Of a stretch of 27,368 nt of DNA, positions 20,583-27,368 are shown piece after piece. The position numbers and the translations under genes were made by a program. The notes under the pieces were generated by a model. It had not been told where the DNA came from. It saw only the letters and a list, made by a program, of their open reading frames with translations, and did not search any database. The stretch comes from ZLKRG08 sp964654815 (GTDB taxonomy: Bacteria > Actinomycetota > Actinomycetes > Nanopelagicales > Nanopelagicaceae). The stretch lies in assembly GCA_964654815.1 (NCBI GenBank), contig CAZZLH010000018.1, positions 1 to 27,368 of the forward strand. Direction: 5' to 3'. Every line of letters starts with the position of its first letter. The first letter of the stretch is position 1.

Positions 20583-21473
20583 TTAAGCCTCGACTATATA
20601 CGCCCCCGAGACCTTCACATTAATCCTATTTAACGGCCGTGGCGCTGGCCCTGCAAGCACCTTGGCGCCATCTAATGGGTCAAATACGGCCGCATGGCAT
20701 GGGCAGGTCAACTTCTTATCGCTCTTTGAGTAACTTACGACACAACCTTGGTGGGTGCAGACCAATGAATAGGCGAAGATGCCCGCCTTGGTACGAAATA
20801 GCATAGCTTGTTCGCCACTTGCGGTTTTGAATAAGAAATTACTTCCGACCGGCACTCGCTCTAATTTAACAATTCGTACATTGCCACTTTTGGCCGCTGT
20901 TTTGATGGCAGCTTCGGTGCCCTTATGAAATAACTTGCCCAAAGCCATAAAGCCAGCGGTCAATCCGAATACGCTGCCCAAACGAAGTAAGCCCCGTCGA
21001 TCAACATTTATATCAATTCTCTTATTTGCTGAATATAGAACAAAGAAGTAGGCAAGCCACATCACTGCATAGGCAGTATCGCTTCCTAAGAAATATGGCT
21101 TTACATGGAAAGTCACAGTGAGCCAGAGGCCAACCGAGGTACCAAAACCAACTAGCGCAGCAAATCGCGGCACTATGAAAAGTAAGGTGGCAAAGCCAGT
21201 GGCAAATTCCGCAATGATCGTAAGCCAACCAATCAAAGTGGCATGTTCGAGCGCACGATTTAACAAAGATCCTAGCGGGGAGATATCTACGAAACCTGCG
21301 ATTTGATTTCCAATGTAATTATTTGTTCCGGGGGTCAAGAAACTTGGGTCAGATGCCTTATCCCAACCACCATAGACCCAAGTAATACCAAGCCAGGCGC
21401 GCAGGATTCTGGTGGAGATGCTCTGCCTACGCCATGAGTCAATAATGGAGATATTAGCTTTGCGATAGGCCAT
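20583..21473 (-). CDS. DoxX-Rieske fusion membrane protein
   Basis: A 296-aa protein from ATG 21473. Residues ~15-165 hold four hydrophobic helices with a DoxX-like opening (LRAWLGITWVYGGWDKASDP) and later FHVKPYF and MWLAYFFVLYS. After a basic stop (NKRIDINVDRRGLL) a further hydrophobic stretch (~175-190) leads to a Rieske [2Fe-2S] domain with CTHQGC and CPCHAAVFDPLDG, giving the 2-Cys/2-His cluster ligands. A membrane redox protein is likely, perhaps passing electrons from a quinol or thiol partner; the partner is unknown. The frame runs on upstream to 21563 but that part lies inside tRNA-Asn, so the inner start is chosen; TACATT 6 nt before it supports a leaderless mRNA. Confidence 0.87.
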   Translation of the reverse strand: MAYRKANISIIDSWRRQSISTRILRAWLGITWVYGGWDKASDPSFLTPGTNNYIGNQIAGFVDISPLGSLLNRALEHATLIGWLTIIAEFATGFATLLFIVPRFAALVGFGTSVGLWLTVTFHVKPYFLGSDTAYAVMWLAYFFVLYSANKRIDINVDRRGLLRLGSVFGLTAGFMALGKLFHKGTEAAIKTAAKSGNVRIVKLERVPVGSNFLFKTASGEQAMLFRTKAGIFAYSLVCTHQGCVVSYSKSDKKLTCPCHAAVFDPLDGAKVLAGPAPRPLNRINVKVSGAYIVEA

Positions 21474-21479
21474 GCGGTA

Positions 21480-21485
21480 AATGTA
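21480..21485 (-). promoter_or_regulatory. -10 box for the DoxX-Rieske gene (leaderless type)
   Basis: On the minus strand TACATT ends 6 nt before the ATG at 21473. It lies between the tRNA-Asn 3' end and the gene and supports the inner start. Confidence 0.6.
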
Positions 21486-21505
21486 TTGGATTTGCGGAGA
21501 AATTG

Positions 21506-21577
21506 CTCCCTGACTTGGACTCGAACCAAGAACCTGCCGGTTAACAGCCGGCTGCTCTGCCATTGAGCTATCAGGGA
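21506..21577 (-). tRNA. tRNA-Asn (anticodon GTT)
   Basis: A complete 72-nt cloverleaf on the minus strand: acceptor TCCCTGA/TCAGGGA, D-arm GCTC/GAGC, anticodon arm GCCGG/CCGGC with loop CTGTTAA (anticodon GTT), and T-arm CTTGG/CCAAG with TTCGAGT loop. The discriminator is G and no CCA is encoded. Confidence 0.96.
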
Positions 21578-21630
21578 TTGCGAGGGCAAACTCTAGCGCA
21601 CCTCAAGCCATGCTTAAAATCGCGATAAAA

Positions 21631-23439
21631 CTAAATACTTCCGAGGGCTTTTTCGCGTAGTGCTCGGCGCTCTGATTCCAACGCCACCAACTCCGCAAAC
21701 AACGCCTGATAACTTTCATCATTCGGATTAATTCGCTGCAACTTGGATTTGGTATCTGCAATGGTTCGAGATACGGCTACTTCATGAAGTCGAGCGATTA
21801 TAGATTCAACATATCGCTCAGATATCTCGCCATCTGCTCTGATTGGCTCAACTGATAATTCGGTGAATAATGATTTCAAATCTTCATTTTGAATTGCATC
21901 TAAATTTGCGCCACCATCTATCGCACCACGAAGCGCTTGATAAGCCGGATGTGTAAAGGCATTGGCAGGTAGTTCACTCCAACCTGCCGTCAGATAGGAG
22001 ACCTGTAACTTAGCCTTTAAAACTTCGCGCTCCAACATCAAAGTTGGCTCTTTGGGATCTGGCCGCCAATCTCCTACTACCTGATCTTGGCTCTGATTTG
22101 GGTTCGAATTCCCTCTACCTGAAATTTGCAATACCGCGCTAGATACCGGATCGATATCCATCCCTAACCAGAGCGCCAATTGCTTTATATATTCTGGTCT
22201 TAACGCTCTATTCTTTATCTTCGCCACCATTGGTGCGGTATTAGCCAGAGCATTGACGCGACCCTCTGCAGTTTGTAGATCATGGCGTTTTAGCTCGGTT
22301 CGAATGGCAAATTCAAAGAGTGGGATACGGCTAGCAATTAGATCGCGTAGCGCTGCATCACCATGATTCTGCCGTAATTCACATGGATCAAGGCCGTTCT
22401 GCTCCACCGCCACAAAAGTTTGCGTGACAAATTTCTGATCATCATCATAGGCACGAAGTGCGGCCTTCTGGCCCGCAGCATCTCCATCGAAGGTGAAGAT
22501 AACTTCACCACGAAAAGCATCATCATCCATTAAGAGATTCCGCAGAATCTTTATATGCTCATCGCCAAAAGCGGTGCCACAAGTAGCAACCGCAGTGGTC
22601 ACGCCAGCTAGATGTGCCGCCATAACATCTGTATACCCTTCGACCACCACCACCTGGCGCTTGGCTGCGATCTCTTTCTTTGCTCTATCTAGGCCATAGA
22701 GGACTTGGCTCTTCTTATAGATCGGTGTCTCAGAGGTATTTAGATACTTTGGACCTTGATCCTCTTCTGAGAGTTTACGAGCTCCAAATCCAACTACGTC
22801 ACCACCCATATTTCTTATTGGCCAAATCAAGCGATTACGAAAACGATCGATGTAACCCTTCTGTCCCTCTTTTGAGAGTCCCGCGATATCTAACTCCTCA
22901 TTGGTGAAACCTTGCGCTTTCAGATGTTTGGTGAGTTGATCCCAATCATCTGGCGCATAGCCAACCCCAAAACTCTCACATGCCGCGCGATCGAATCCTC
23001 TTTTAATCAAGAAATCTCGGCCAATTTGGGCGGAGGGATTGCTATTTAATTGTTCTTGATAGAACAAAGCAGCAGCAGCATTTGCCGCAATTAATCTAGA
23101 TTTCAAACCTGGCTTGTAATCACTTGACTTGCCACCTTCGTAAGTCAATTGATATCCGATTCGACCAGCCAATTTTTCGACCGCCTCAACAAAAGAGATA
23201 TGGTCCATATCCATAAGGAACTTGATTACATCTCCGCCTTTGTGGCAGCCAAAACAATGGAAATAACCTTTAGATAAGGTCACATGAAAGGAGGGAGATT
23301 TCTCATCATGAAATGGGCAGAGGCCCTTCTTCTGATCTCCACCTGCCTGCTTTAGCGGTAGGTAATCACTAACCACATCATCGATTCGAGAGTTTTCGCG
23401 AACATATGCGATGTCCTCATTACGAATCATGCCGCTCAT
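21631..23439 (-). CDS. dnaG: DNA primase
   Basis: A 602-aa enzyme that makes RNA primers at the replication fork. Zinc-binding domain at the N-terminus with CPFHDEKSPSFHV and HCFGCHKGGD (CHC2 type), RNA-polymerase core with NRLIWPIRN and VGFGARKL, TOPRIM motifs VVVEGYTDVMAAHLAG and FTFDGDAAGQKAALRA, and a C-terminal helicase-binding region rich in Leu/Glu/Arg. Slightly shorter than some actinobacterial DnaG but complete. The ATG overlaps the dgt stop (ATGA), so the two genes are co-translated, a common arrangement in Actinobacteria. A second in-frame ATG three codons on is possible. Confidence 0.96.
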   Translation of the reverse strand: MSGMIRNEDIAYVRENSRIDDVVSDYLPLKQAGGDQKKGLCPFHDEKSPSFHVTLSKGYFHCFGCHKGGDVIKFLMDMDHISFVEAVEKLAGRIGYQLTYEGGKSSDYKPGLKSRLIAANAAAALFYQEQLNSNPSAQIGRDFLIKRGFDRAACESFGVGYAPDDWDQLTKHLKAQGFTNEELDIAGLSKEGQKGYIDRFRNRLIWPIRNMGGDVVGFGARKLSEEDQGPKYLNTSETPIYKKSQVLYGLDRAKKEIAAKRQVVVVEGYTDVMAAHLAGVTTAVATCGTAFGDEHIKILRNLLMDDDAFRGEVIFTFDGDAAGQKAALRAYDDDQKFVTQTFVAVEQNGLDPCELRQNHGDAALRDLIASRIPLFEFAIRTELKRHDLQTAEGRVNALANTAPMVAKIKNRALRPEYIKQLALWLGMDIDPVSSAVLQISGRGNSNPNQSQDQVVGDWRPDPKEPTLMLEREVLKAKLQVSYLTAGWSELPANAFTHPAYQALRGAIDGGANLDAIQNEDLKSLFTELSVEPIRADGEISERYVESIIARLHEVAVSRTIADTKSKLQRINPNDESYQALFAELVALESERRALREKALGSI

Positions 23440-24653
23440 GAGGATAACCTAGCGTGAAGGGCGTAAGCCGCTGGATCGGTGAGGCTAGCAACCTGATCAA
23501 TAATTACCCGAAGCTTTGAGTTGGTTGCGGAGTTACCTTCAGTTGCGCCGGCAAATGCATCCAAGAAGAGCGTATCTAGAACTTGCGCACCAGCGCTTTC
23601 AATCATCTCTACCAATTCGTAAATCACCTTACGCTGTTTGGCATAGCGAGCTTGCGCCTCGGGGGCTTGAATCAGATAGTAAGCCGAGATCGCCTTAAGT
23701 AGCGCAACCTCTACCACCTGCTCGCGAGGAATAACCAGATCGGCATTAAATCGGGTTAACTCACCGGCGCCATACTCTCTTCGAGTTGCGAGCTCAGATT
23801 CATAGACGAATCTACCGATCAATTGGCTGGTGGCATCCTTTAGTCTTGCTAAATCTTGATGCCTGCCACCATACTCTTTTGGCCAACAAGATAGTTGCTG
23901 CAATCTCATAAGCGCTGCTGCAGCATCATCCTGCGTGCAAAGCAGATAATCACGATTTAAAATCTGATAAATCTCTGAGAAATCATGTTCTATCTCAGGA
24001 ACGCTAAGTTGGCTTGCGACTATGGCGTCTTCAAAATCGTGGACTGAGTAGGAGACATCATCTGACCAATCCATAATTTGCGCTTCAAAGGTCCTTCTAC
24101 CGCTTGGGGCACCTTCACGCATCCAATTGAAAATCTCCAAATCTTCGGTGTAAACCCCGAATTTCTTGGGATTATCTTTTGCATCCCATGGATATTTGCT
24201 ACACGAATCAAGCGCCGCACGAGTTAGATTCAAACCCACGCTGCGACCATTTTCATCATAAGTCTTAGCTTCTAATCTTGTAAGGATGCGAAAGGTCTGG
24301 GCATTTCCCTCAAAGCCGCCAATATCTTTGGCAACTTCGGCAAGCGCTGCCTCACCATTATGTCCAAAGGGAGGATGGCCTAAATCATGCGCCAGACATG
24401 CGGTATCAATTAAATCTGGATCCGCGCCCAAAGAGGCGCCGAACTCTCTACCGATCTGTGCACACTCAAGTGAGTGCGAGAGCCTGGTCCGTTGAAAGTC
24501 ATTTTCCCAAGGAACGGCAACTTGCGTCTTTGCCGCTAGCCTTCTTAAGGCGGCGGAGTGAATTAGCCTTGCCCGATCTCTCATAAATTCGGTGCGACCC
24601 GGTCTCTTTGCCGGCTCAGCGACAAAGCGTTCGGTATCCCGCGCCTCATACAT
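23436..24653 (-). CDS. dgt: Deoxyguanosinetriphosphate triphosphohydrolase-like protein
   Basis: A 405-aa HD-domain enzyme that splits dGTP (or other dNTPs) into nucleoside and triphosphate and so tunes the dNTP pool. Motifs: RDRARLIHSAALRRLAAKTQ, RTRLSHSLE, CLAHDLGHPPFGHNGE (HD pair with metal His/Asp) and MDWSDDVSYSVHDFEDA. Length matches the dGTPase type 2 subgroup. The downstream partner is dnaG with a 4-nt ATGA overlap, which links dNTP control and priming in one operon. A TAGGCT box lies 7 nt before the ATG and no ribosome site is seen, so this is probably the first, leaderless gene of the operon. Confidence 0.94.
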   Translation of the reverse strand: MYEARDTERFVAEPAKRPGRTEFMRDRARLIHSAALRRLAAKTQVAVPWENDFQRTRLSHSLECAQIGREFGASLGADPDLIDTACLAHDLGHPPFGHNGEAALAEVAKDIGGFEGNAQTFRILTRLEAKTYDENGRSVGLNLTRAALDSCSKYPWDAKDNPKKFGVYTEDLEIFNWMREGAPSGRRTFEAQIMDWSDDVSYSVHDFEDAIVASQLSVPEIEHDFSEIYQILNRDYLLCTQDDAAAALMRLQQLSCWPKEYGGRHQDLARLKDATSQLIGRFVYESELATRREYGAGELTRFNADLVIPREQVVEVALLKAISAYYLIQAPEAQARYAKQRKVIYELVEMIESAGAQVLDTLFLDAFAGATEGNSATNSKLRVIIDQVASLTDPAAYALHARLSS

Positions 24654-24660
24654 AGTTGCC

Positions 24661-24666
24661 AGCCTA
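24661..24666 (-). promoter_or_regulatory. -10 box for the dgt-dnaG operon (leaderless type)
   Basis: On the minus strand TAGGCT ends 7 nt before the ATG at 24653. No convincing -35 is seen, so this is weaker than the other cases. Confidence 0.4.
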
Positions 24667-24706
24667 GTCCTTCAGAATTACTTTAAAAACCGATAATCTC
24701 TTAAAT

Positions 24707-25357
24707 CTAAACGTTAAGTCCTAGCGCGCCCAAAGCGGTGCTCTCCAATCGGTCACTTACATGTATCCCCACCTTCTCCAAAGTGCGATACGCGATATAT
24801 GCGCCGCCTTCTCGCCACAGATAATGAAGCGAAGAATTCTTAAGAGAGTAAGGGCCGCTGGTGACAGGTGAACAAGTTGGGTTTAGACCTTGATCTGTTG
24901 CAATATACATAGAGCGCTTGCAGTGATAGGGATCCGTTACGACGATTATCTCTTTTACGCCAAGCTTTTTGAAATACTCGGCATAAGCCTTGGTGCTATC
25001 AATTGTGTTTCGCCCTAACGGAATCTCAATCACGTTGCTGCGAGCGATACCATTTTCAATCAACCAGCGCCGGCCAGCTCGCGCCTCTGTGAAGCGATCA
25101 CCCGGTGCACCACTACCCACTGTGACAATTTTCTTGATTAAACCAGCTTTGTAGAGCCTAAGCGCCTCTGCCAATCGCGCTTCTAGCGCATCACTTGGCC
25201 GCCCATCATATTGCGCAGCGCCCAAAACCACTGCGTAATCAGTACTTCGACTAGTTGGATAGTGCGCCTCCCACCAAACTTGTGCAAAGAAGAAGGTCGG
25301 GATGCCGATGATGATAAGAAAGATTAACGAGATAGTTCGGCGAATTAATCGGAACAA
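24707..25357 (-). CDS. YdcF/SanA/ElyC-like DUF218 membrane-anchored protein
   Basis: A 216-aa protein with one N-terminal membrane anchor (~8-28) and a DUF218 domain: YAVVLGAAQYDGRPSDALEA, LYKAGLIKKIVTVGSGAPGD, ARAGRRWLIENGI, IPLGRNTIDSTKAYAEYFKK, IIVVTDPYHCKRSMYIA. The H in DPYHCKRS and the early acidic/Arg pattern are the usual conserved spots of the family. Homologues act in envelope integrity or cell-wall lipid steps, but the reaction is not settled. It begins right after the dusB stop with no gap, so it is in the same operon. Confidence 0.88.
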   Translation of the reverse strand: MFRLIRRTISLIFLIIIGIPTFFFAQVWWEAHYPTSRSTDYAVVLGAAQYDGRPSDALEARLAEALRLYKAGLIKKIVTVGSGAPGDRFTEARAGRRWLIENGIARSNVIEIPLGRNTIDSTKAYAEYFKKLGVKEIIVVTDPYHCKRSMYIATDQGLNPTCSPVTSGPYSLKNSSLHYLWREGGAYIAYRTLEKVGIHVSDRLESTALGALGLNV

Positions 25358-26527
25358 TTAACCACCACTGAATGCATCCTCTAACTCCAAATGAACCATC
25401 TCATCGGGATCTTTTAACCAACCATCTGGCAGAGTCGGGGTGCGACCATGGCTGGTGCGCCCTCTTGGTTTCTCACCTATCTCAACTGGATAAGGCTGAT
25501 CGGTTAATTGATCCAGCAATTGGCGTAACTCATTTAGCGTGGAAATCATTCCAAATTGACGACGTAACTCGCTATGAACTCTAAAGCCTTTGAGATACCA
25601 GGCCATGTGTTTGCGTAAGTCTTTGCATCCGCGATCTTCCGATTCGAAGTATTCGACAATCAATTGAGCATGGCGCCACATAACTTCACGCACCTCAAAT
25701 AAATTTGGTAGGTAACGTGCTGCACTGCCATTAAATGAGTTAACCAAATCTTTAAAAAGCCATGGGCGCCCTAAGCAGCCACGCCCTACAACTACTCCAT
25801 CGCACCCGGATTCGCGCATCATCCGTACGCCATCTTGCCCCGACCAAATATCACCATTACCTAAGACCGGAATGCCGGTTGGCCGTAGATGATCCTTTAA
25901 ATTTGCGATGGCGCTCCAATCGGCCTTTCCCTCATACATCTGCTCGGCAGTTCGTGCATGCAACGCGACCCAAACAACTCCAGCTTGCACCGCAGAAGAT
26001 GCAGCTTCCAAATAGGTATGGTGATCGGAGTCAATTCCAATGCGCATCTTCACGGTAACCGGAATCCCAAAAGGTTTTGCCGCATCAACTGCCGACTTTA
26101 CGATGCTGGCAAATAACTTCCGCTTATAGGGAAGTGCCGCGCCGCCGCCTTTACGAGTTACTTTTGGTACCGGGCAGCCAAAATTCATATCAATGTGATC
26201 TGCCAGATCCTCTCTGCCAATCATCGTAACGGCAGCACGCATTACATTCGGATCTGTGCCATAGAGTTGAACTGACCTGGGCCATTCACCTGGCGCCGGT
26301 TTTATCAAACGAAATGTCTCCTCCCGGCGCTCGATCAATGCGCGGGCGGTAACCATTTCAGATACAAATAGCCCCGCGCCTTGTTCGCGACAGAGTTGTC
26401 TAAAGGGCGCATTGGTAATACCTGCCATAGGTGCAAGCACTACCGCCGGATCCACCTGAAATTCGCCATCTCTTAATGGCAGAACCAGCGGAGGATTTAG
26501 CAGCCGAGTAGCTTCGGCGCTAGCCAT
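25358..26527 (-). CDS. dusB: tRNA-dihydrouridine synthase
   Basis: A 389-aa FMN enzyme that reduces uridine in tRNA D-loops. TIM-barrel signatures: VVLAPMAGITNAPFR, DHIDMNFGCPVPKVTRKGGG (catalytic Cys in NFGCP), VTVKMRIG, VALHARTAEQMYEGKADW, PVLGNGDIW and GVVVGRGCLGRPWLF. The C-terminal extension with RKHMAWYLKGF is typical. The chosen ATG lies inside the 3' end of the glycyl-tRNA synthetase gene (31-nt overlap) with a GAGG close upstream, which points to translational coupling. Neighbours on both sides are co-directional. Confidence 0.95.
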   Translation of the reverse strand: MASAEATRLLNPPLVLPLRDGEFQVDPAVVLAPMAGITNAPFRQLCREQGAGLFVSEMVTARALIERREETFRLIKPAPGEWPRSVQLYGTDPNVMRAAVTMIGREDLADHIDMNFGCPVPKVTRKGGGAALPYKRKLFASIVKSAVDAAKPFGIPVTVKMRIGIDSDHHTYLEAASSAVQAGVVWVALHARTAEQMYEGKADWSAIANLKDHLRPTGIPVLGNGDIWSGQDGVRMMRESGCDGVVVGRGCLGRPWLFKDLVNSFNGSAARYLPNLFEVREVMWRHAQLIVEYFESEDRGCKDLRKHMAWYLKGFRVHSELRRQFGMISTLNELRQLLDQLTDQPYPVEIGEKPRGRTSHGRTPTLPDGWLKDPDEMVHLELEDAFSGG

Positions 26528-27368
26528 GCCTCAACCTGATCAATCGCGATGCGTTCTTGCGACATAGAGTCACGTTCTCTGATTGTTACTGCGTGATCTT
26601 CAAGTGATTCAAAATCTATGGTGATGCAATATGGCGTTCCGATCTCATCCTGTCTGCGGTATCTACGGCCAATTGCACCGGCATCATCGAAATCTACGCT
26701 CCAATTCTTGCGAAGTTGCAAGGCTAAATCACGCGCTTTAGGAGATAGATCTGCATTGCGCGAAAGCGGGAGGACCGCAATCTTTATTGGCGCTAAGCGA
26801 TAATCTAATTTCATCACAGCGCGTTTCTCCATCTCGCCCTTGGCATTTGGCGCTTCGTCTTCGGTAAATGCATCCATCATGAAGGTCAAAGCGGCACGAT
26901 CAACGCCGGCAGCAGGTTCAATCACATATGGAGTCCAACGCTCATTCTTCTCTTGATCAAAGAAGGAGAGATCCTTGCCGCTGGCAGCGGAGTGCGCCTT
27001 CAAATCAAAATCGGTGCGATTGGCGATGCCTTCAAGCTCACCCCACTCGGTTCCGGTGAATTCAAATTTATACTCGATATCGACGGTTCGCTTTGAGTAG
27101 TGCGAGAGCTTCTCTTTGGGATGTTCGTAGAGTCTGAGTCGCTCAGGATTTATTCCTAACTCTTTATACCAAGCAAGGCGAGTATCAATCCAATATTGAT
27201 GCCACTGTTCATCGGTGCCTGGCACCACGAAGAATTCCATCTCCATCTGCTCGAATTCACGAGTACGGAAGATGAAATTTCCTGGCGTGATCTCATTTCG
27301 GAAAGATTTTCCTATCTGTCCAATGCCAAATGGCGGTTTTTTGCGTGAAGTGGTCTGCACTTGATCGT
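26497..27368 (-). CDS. glyS: Glycyl-tRNA synthetase, C-terminal part (cut by window edge)
   Basis: About 290 residues of a class II synthetase of the single-chain alpha2 type. Visible: QTTSRKKPPFGIGQIGKSFR then NEITPGNFIFRTREFEQMEM (motif 2 region), GVDRAALTFMMDAF (motif 3), and the anticodon-binding domain with PIKIAVLPLSRNADLS, AIGRRYRRQDEIGTPYCITI and VTIRERDSMSQERIAID. The frame is open to the right edge (D-Q before the internal GTG at 27360), so the start and motif 1 lie outside. Overlaps dusB by 31 nt. Confidence 0.96.
   Translation of the reverse strand, partial: DQVQTTSRKKPPFGIGQIGKSFRNEITPGNFIFRTREFEQMEMEFFVVPGTDEQWHQYWIDTRLAWYKELGINPERLRLYEHPKEKLSHYSKRTVDIEYKFEFTGTEWGELEGIANRTDFDLKAHSAASGKDLSFFDQEKNERWTPYVIEPAAGVDRAALTFMMDAFTEDEAPNAKGEMEKRAVMKLDYRLAPIKIAVLPLSRNADLSPKARDLALQLRKNWSVDFDDAGAIGRRYRRQDEIGTPYCITIDFESLEDHAVTIRERDSMSQERIAIDQVEAWLAPKLLGC

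Noticed and set aside
21474..21563. N-terminal extension of the DoxX-Rieske frame
   Set aside because: It lies mostly inside the tRNA-Asn gene and encodes an unrelated peptide; a TACATT box 6 nt before the inner ATG supports the shorter protein.
1..27368. CRISPR array, insertion sequence, prophage or toxin-antitoxin/defence system
   Set aside because: No regularly spaced repeats, transposase, integrase, terminal inverted repeats or defence-type domains are visible; the gene content is metabolic and housekeeping.

Overview
The window looks like a chromosomal piece of a planktonic freshwater actinobacterium of the acI / Nanopelagicales type, probably from a metagenome-derived assembly. The reasons are an actinorhodopsin-type retinal proton pump, short intergenic gaps, many 4-nt gene overlaps, base composition well below that of typical high-GC Actinobacteria, and actinobacterial-style proteins (GalT, DnaG, Dgt, DusB and bacterial-type GlyRS). 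The taxonomic call is inference; no rRNA gene is present. A run of 100 Ns near 19.3 kb is flanked by the same 55 nt on both sides, so it is very probably a false scaffold gap.

Layout. 0-1.5 kb: end of a DCC-family (DUF393) protein, a frameshifted gene remnant, then actinorhodopsin with a strong terminator. 1.5-3 kb: two small membrane proteins in convergent overlap (one DoxX-like), tRNA-Pro(GGG) and an Hsp20 chaperone with its own terminator. 3-7.9 kb: a type I phosphodiesterase-like hydrolase, a choline/ethanolamine-kinase-like phosphotransferase, a divergent dimethylglycine/sarcosine dehydrogenase-like flavoprotein with a GcvT-type folate domain, and a class I methyltransferase. This block suggests use of choline-derived methylated amines. 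7.9-12.5 kb: an S51-peptidase-like protein with a CysRS-like tail, the NAD(P)H-hydrate dehydratase NnrD, an atypical LuxR-type regulator, a small DnaX-C-terminus-like protein and a secreted GH25 lysozyme-like protein.

12.5-18.9 kb: carbon use. Divergent glpD/glpK (glycerol) are followed by a compact galT-galE-galK operon with stop/start overlaps (galactose, Leloir pathway). 18.9-27.4 kb, almost all on the minus strand: GlyRS (cut by the right edge), DusB, a YdcF/SanA-like envelope protein, dGTPase, DnaG primase, tRNA-Asn(GTT), a DoxX-Rieske fusion membrane protein, an HtrA/DegP-like serine protease and an ACT-domain protein. This is mostly housekeeping.

The most striking pattern is regulatory. 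About ten genes have a TANNNT hexamer ending 6 or 7 nt before the start codon, the arrangement expected for leaderless mRNAs. At 4.73-4.76 kb two such promoters lie back to back with overlapping -10 boxes and drive the kinase and the dehydrogenase in opposite directions. I found no CRISPR array, transposase, phage module or obvious new defence system. The best candidates for novelty are the overlapping divergent leaderless promoter, the S51/CysRS-tail fusion, the free-standing DnaX-C-like protein and the methylamine-use cluster.
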